Below are positions 5,129 to 6,635 of a stretch of DNA of 6,635 nt, piece after piece. Numbering within the stretch: the first letter of the stretch is position 1; the number at the start of each line of letters is the position of its first letter. The stretch covers positions 1 through 6,635 of the forward strand of contig CAJQOF010000105.1 in NCBI GenBank assembly GCA_905479855.1, read 5' to 3'. The translations under genes were made by a program, and so were the position numbers. This DNA is from an uncultured Cytophagales bacterium. Lineage in GTDB: Bacteria; Bacteroidota; Bacteroidia; Cytophagales; Amoebophilaceae. Under the pieces are notes generated by a model, which was not told the origin of the DNA, made no database searches, and saw nothing but the letters and a program-made list of their open reading frames with translations.

Positions 5129-6280
5129 ATGAACCGTAAAAAGATATTGATAGGAACTTTGCTGCTCTTGGCCAGCATGGGGCTACTAATAGGGTGGTGG
5201 AAAGCCAACACGAAGCAGAGCGGGAAGGTAGGTATGGTAACCGAACTGCCTGTTAGGATGGATGTCATCAACAAGAGGGTTATCTCCGGCAAGTTGGTGC
5301 CCCACAAAGAGGTGGAACTTAAGACAACCATAGCGGGCGTGCTAGAGGAGGTCTACGTGGCTATCGGGGATAAAGTAAGCCAAGGCACCCCCATTGCGCG
5401 CATCAAGGTGTTGCCCAAAGCCAGCGATATTGAGAGCGCAAAGAAGGCGCTGTATATAGCCCAAGCCACAGAAGTGGCGGCAAAGAAACAGTACCAACGG
5501 AGCAAGCAACTCTTCGAGAAAAACATGCTCTCCCCTGCGGAGGATGAGCAAGAAACCAAAGCGTGGAAGATAGCACGCGCAGAAGCGTCTTATGCTAAAA
5601 AAAAGCTCGACTTTGTGCAGAAGGGGCGCATAGCGGGCGCCAAAGGAGCCTCCAACATTATCAAGTCGACCATAGCAGGTGTTGTGTCTGAGCTACCGTG
5701 CAAAGAGGGAGGCGTGGTAATGGAACACAGCAGCTTTAAAGAAGGAAGCACCGTAGCCACCATTTCCGATATGCGCGTTATGCTCTTTCAAGGCAAGGTA
5801 GGGGAAATGGATGTGGCCCACTTGCACACAGGCATGCAGTTTGATGTAACCTTAACGCCGATCCAGGGCAAGAAATTTTTGACCATCCTTACCAAGGTTG
5901 CCCCAAAAGCTTTGGAAGACAAAAAAGAGCAAAGCAAGAGTGTGAAATTTGAGATAGAGGGCACCGTACAGTTCGCTCAGGAGGAGAGAGAGAACATCCG
6001 AGCGGGTTATACGGCCATGGCAGACATTGTGCTAGAGCAGGCCATGGGTGTGCTTGCCATTAAAGAACAAGCTGTACACACAGAAGATCCCGCCGCGCAC
6101 GCATCCGCAGAAGAAGCAGAAGCAGCAGAAGACAAAGCAACCACTTTCGTATGGGTATATGCAGCCAAGAAGAGGGTAAAGAAGTATGTGGTGCTTGGCG
6201 TATCTAATGGCATCTACGTAGCGGTAAAAGAGGGGCTGGAAGAAACCGATCAAGTTATTATTGCCGATGATTCGCATTGA
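5129..6280 (+). CDS. Periplasmic adaptor (membrane fusion protein), MacA/HlyD type
   Basis: This 383-residue protein links the inner-membrane permease to an outer-membrane channel. One N-terminal TM anchor (about 5-23) is followed by the first half of a lipoyl-like domain (about 58-95, with LKTTIAGVLEEVYVAIGDKVSQGTPIARI). A charged helical hairpin follows (about 98-166, rich in Lys, Ala, Glu and Gln), then the second lipoyl half (about 177-213, IKSTIAGVVSELPCKEGGVV) and a beta-barrel region (about 215-305). The C-terminal membrane-proximal part holds an Ala/Glu-rich stretch (319-337) that looks like an inserted flexible loop. No lipobox is seen, so it is held by its TM helix. The ATG lies 4 bases after the permease stop, and the 3' end overlaps the ATPase start by 14 bases in another frame, which implies a single transcript and coupled translation. 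The family call is strong; partner channel and substrate are not visible. Confidence 0.92.
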   Translation: MNRKKILIGTLLLLASMGLLIGWWKANTKQSGKVGMVTELPVRMDVINKRVISGKLVPHKEVELKTTIAGVLEEVYVAIGDKVSQGTPIARIKVLPKASDIESAKKALYIAQATEVAAKKQYQRSKQLFEKNMLSPAEDEQETKAWKIARAEASYAKKKLDFVQKGRIAGAKGASNIIKSTIAGVVSELPCKEGGVVMEHSSFKEGSTVATISDMRVMLFQGKVGEMDVAHLHTGMQFDVTLTPIQGKKFLTILTKVAPKALEDKKEQSKSVKFEIEGTVQFAQEERENIRAGYTAMADIVLEQAMGVLAIKEQAVHTEDPAAHASAEEAEAAEDKATTFVWVYAAKKRVKKYVVLGVSNGIYVAVKEGLEETDQVIIADDSH

Positions 6281-6635
6281 AAACCTATCTAAGTACTATC
6301 AACTTGGGGAGAAGAAAATCCAAGTGCTCAAGAACCTCAGCCTCTATGTGGAAGAGGGAGAGCTCGTGGCGCTCACGGGCCAATCCGGCGCCGGCAAGTC
6401 AACCCTCTTGAATATTCTCGGCATCTTAGATACCTATGATGCCGGAAACTATTACCTGCAAAACAACCTCATCAAGGGCCTTTCCGAGCAGGAAGCAGCG
6501 CAGCACAGAAACCAGCTCATTGGCTTTATCTTCCAGCGGTTCTTCCTTATCCCCTCCAAAACAGCGCTCTACAACGTAGCGCTCCCCCTATTCTATCGGA
6601 AGGTTGACAAGCAAGAGCGGCTGGCCAGGGCCCTG
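6267..6635 (+). CDS. ABC transporter ATP-binding protein, MacB/LolD type, partial (runs off right edge)
   Basis: The first 123 residues of an ABC ATPase are present. They show the N-terminal pattern of the MacB/LolD/FtsE class: IRIENLSKYYQLG (2-14) with an aromatic residue for base stacking, VLKNLSLYVEEGE (20-32), Walker A GQSGAGKST (38-46, K44 and T46), LLNILGILD (47-55) and the Q-loop glutamine Q90 in GFIFQ. The stretch after it (RFFLIPSKTALYNVALPL, 91-108) follows the class pattern FNLIPSLTALENVALPL but with R and F where other members have other residues. Signature motif, Walker B and H-loop lie beyond the window. The start ATG at 6267-6269 lies inside the end of the adaptor gene, overlapping by 14 bases, which fits coupled translation. 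It would power the permease encoded at 3898-5124. Confidence 0.93.
   Translation, partial: MIRIENLSKYYQLGEKKIQVLKNLSLYVEEGELVALTGQSGAGKSTLLNILGILDTYDAGNYYLQNNLIKGLSEQEAAQHRNQLIGFIFQRFFLIPSKTALYNVALPLFYRKVDKQERLARAL

Overview
The window looks like a chromosomal stretch from a member of the Bacteroidota. Three things suggest this. Two divergent genes carry the octamer TACCTTTG, a perfect match to the Bacteroidota -7 promoter element TAnnTTTG. Start codons lack clear Shine-Dalgarno sequences. The gene content (a MacB-type efflux set, an Rpn/PD-(D/E)XK family protein and a tnpC-only IS66 element) is common in that phylum. I cannot name the genus; a transposon-rich Cytophagales or Amoebophilus-like lineage is a guess.

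Left part (1-1112), minus strand. A PglD/NeuD-type sugar O-acyltransferase (366-1040) is followed, after 61 bases, by the first 101 codons of a lipoprotein with a metallo-beta-lactamase-type N-terminus (304 to the left edge, cut off). The acyltransferase has a promoter candidate 20 to 50 bases upstream of its ATG.

Middle (1105-2802). A complete, apparently intact insertion sequence of 1682 bp lies here. It has perfect 19-bp terminal inverted repeats beginning GTAA, an 8-bp direct repeat TCTTCTTC on either side, and one transposase gene with zinc finger and DDE residues. It belongs to the IS66 family, of the single-gene ISBst12 type. It landed in the spacer between two divergently transcribed genes and left both putative promoters whole.

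Right part (2803-6635), plus strand. A short non-coding spacer leads to an Rpn-family putative nuclease (2940-3866). After 31 bases comes a tightly packed tripartite ABC export operon: MacB/FtsX-type permease (3898-5124), MacA/HlyD-type periplasmic adaptor (5129-6280) and ABC ATPase (from 6267, overlapping the adaptor by 14 bases and running off the right edge). The three products should form one inner-membrane and periplasm-spanning export machine, probably working with a TolC-like outer-membrane channel that is not in view.

I did not find a convincing wholly new system. The items most worth checking are the fresh IS insertion between two promoters, the possible nested small protein in the Rpn gene, and the permease-first order of the export operon.
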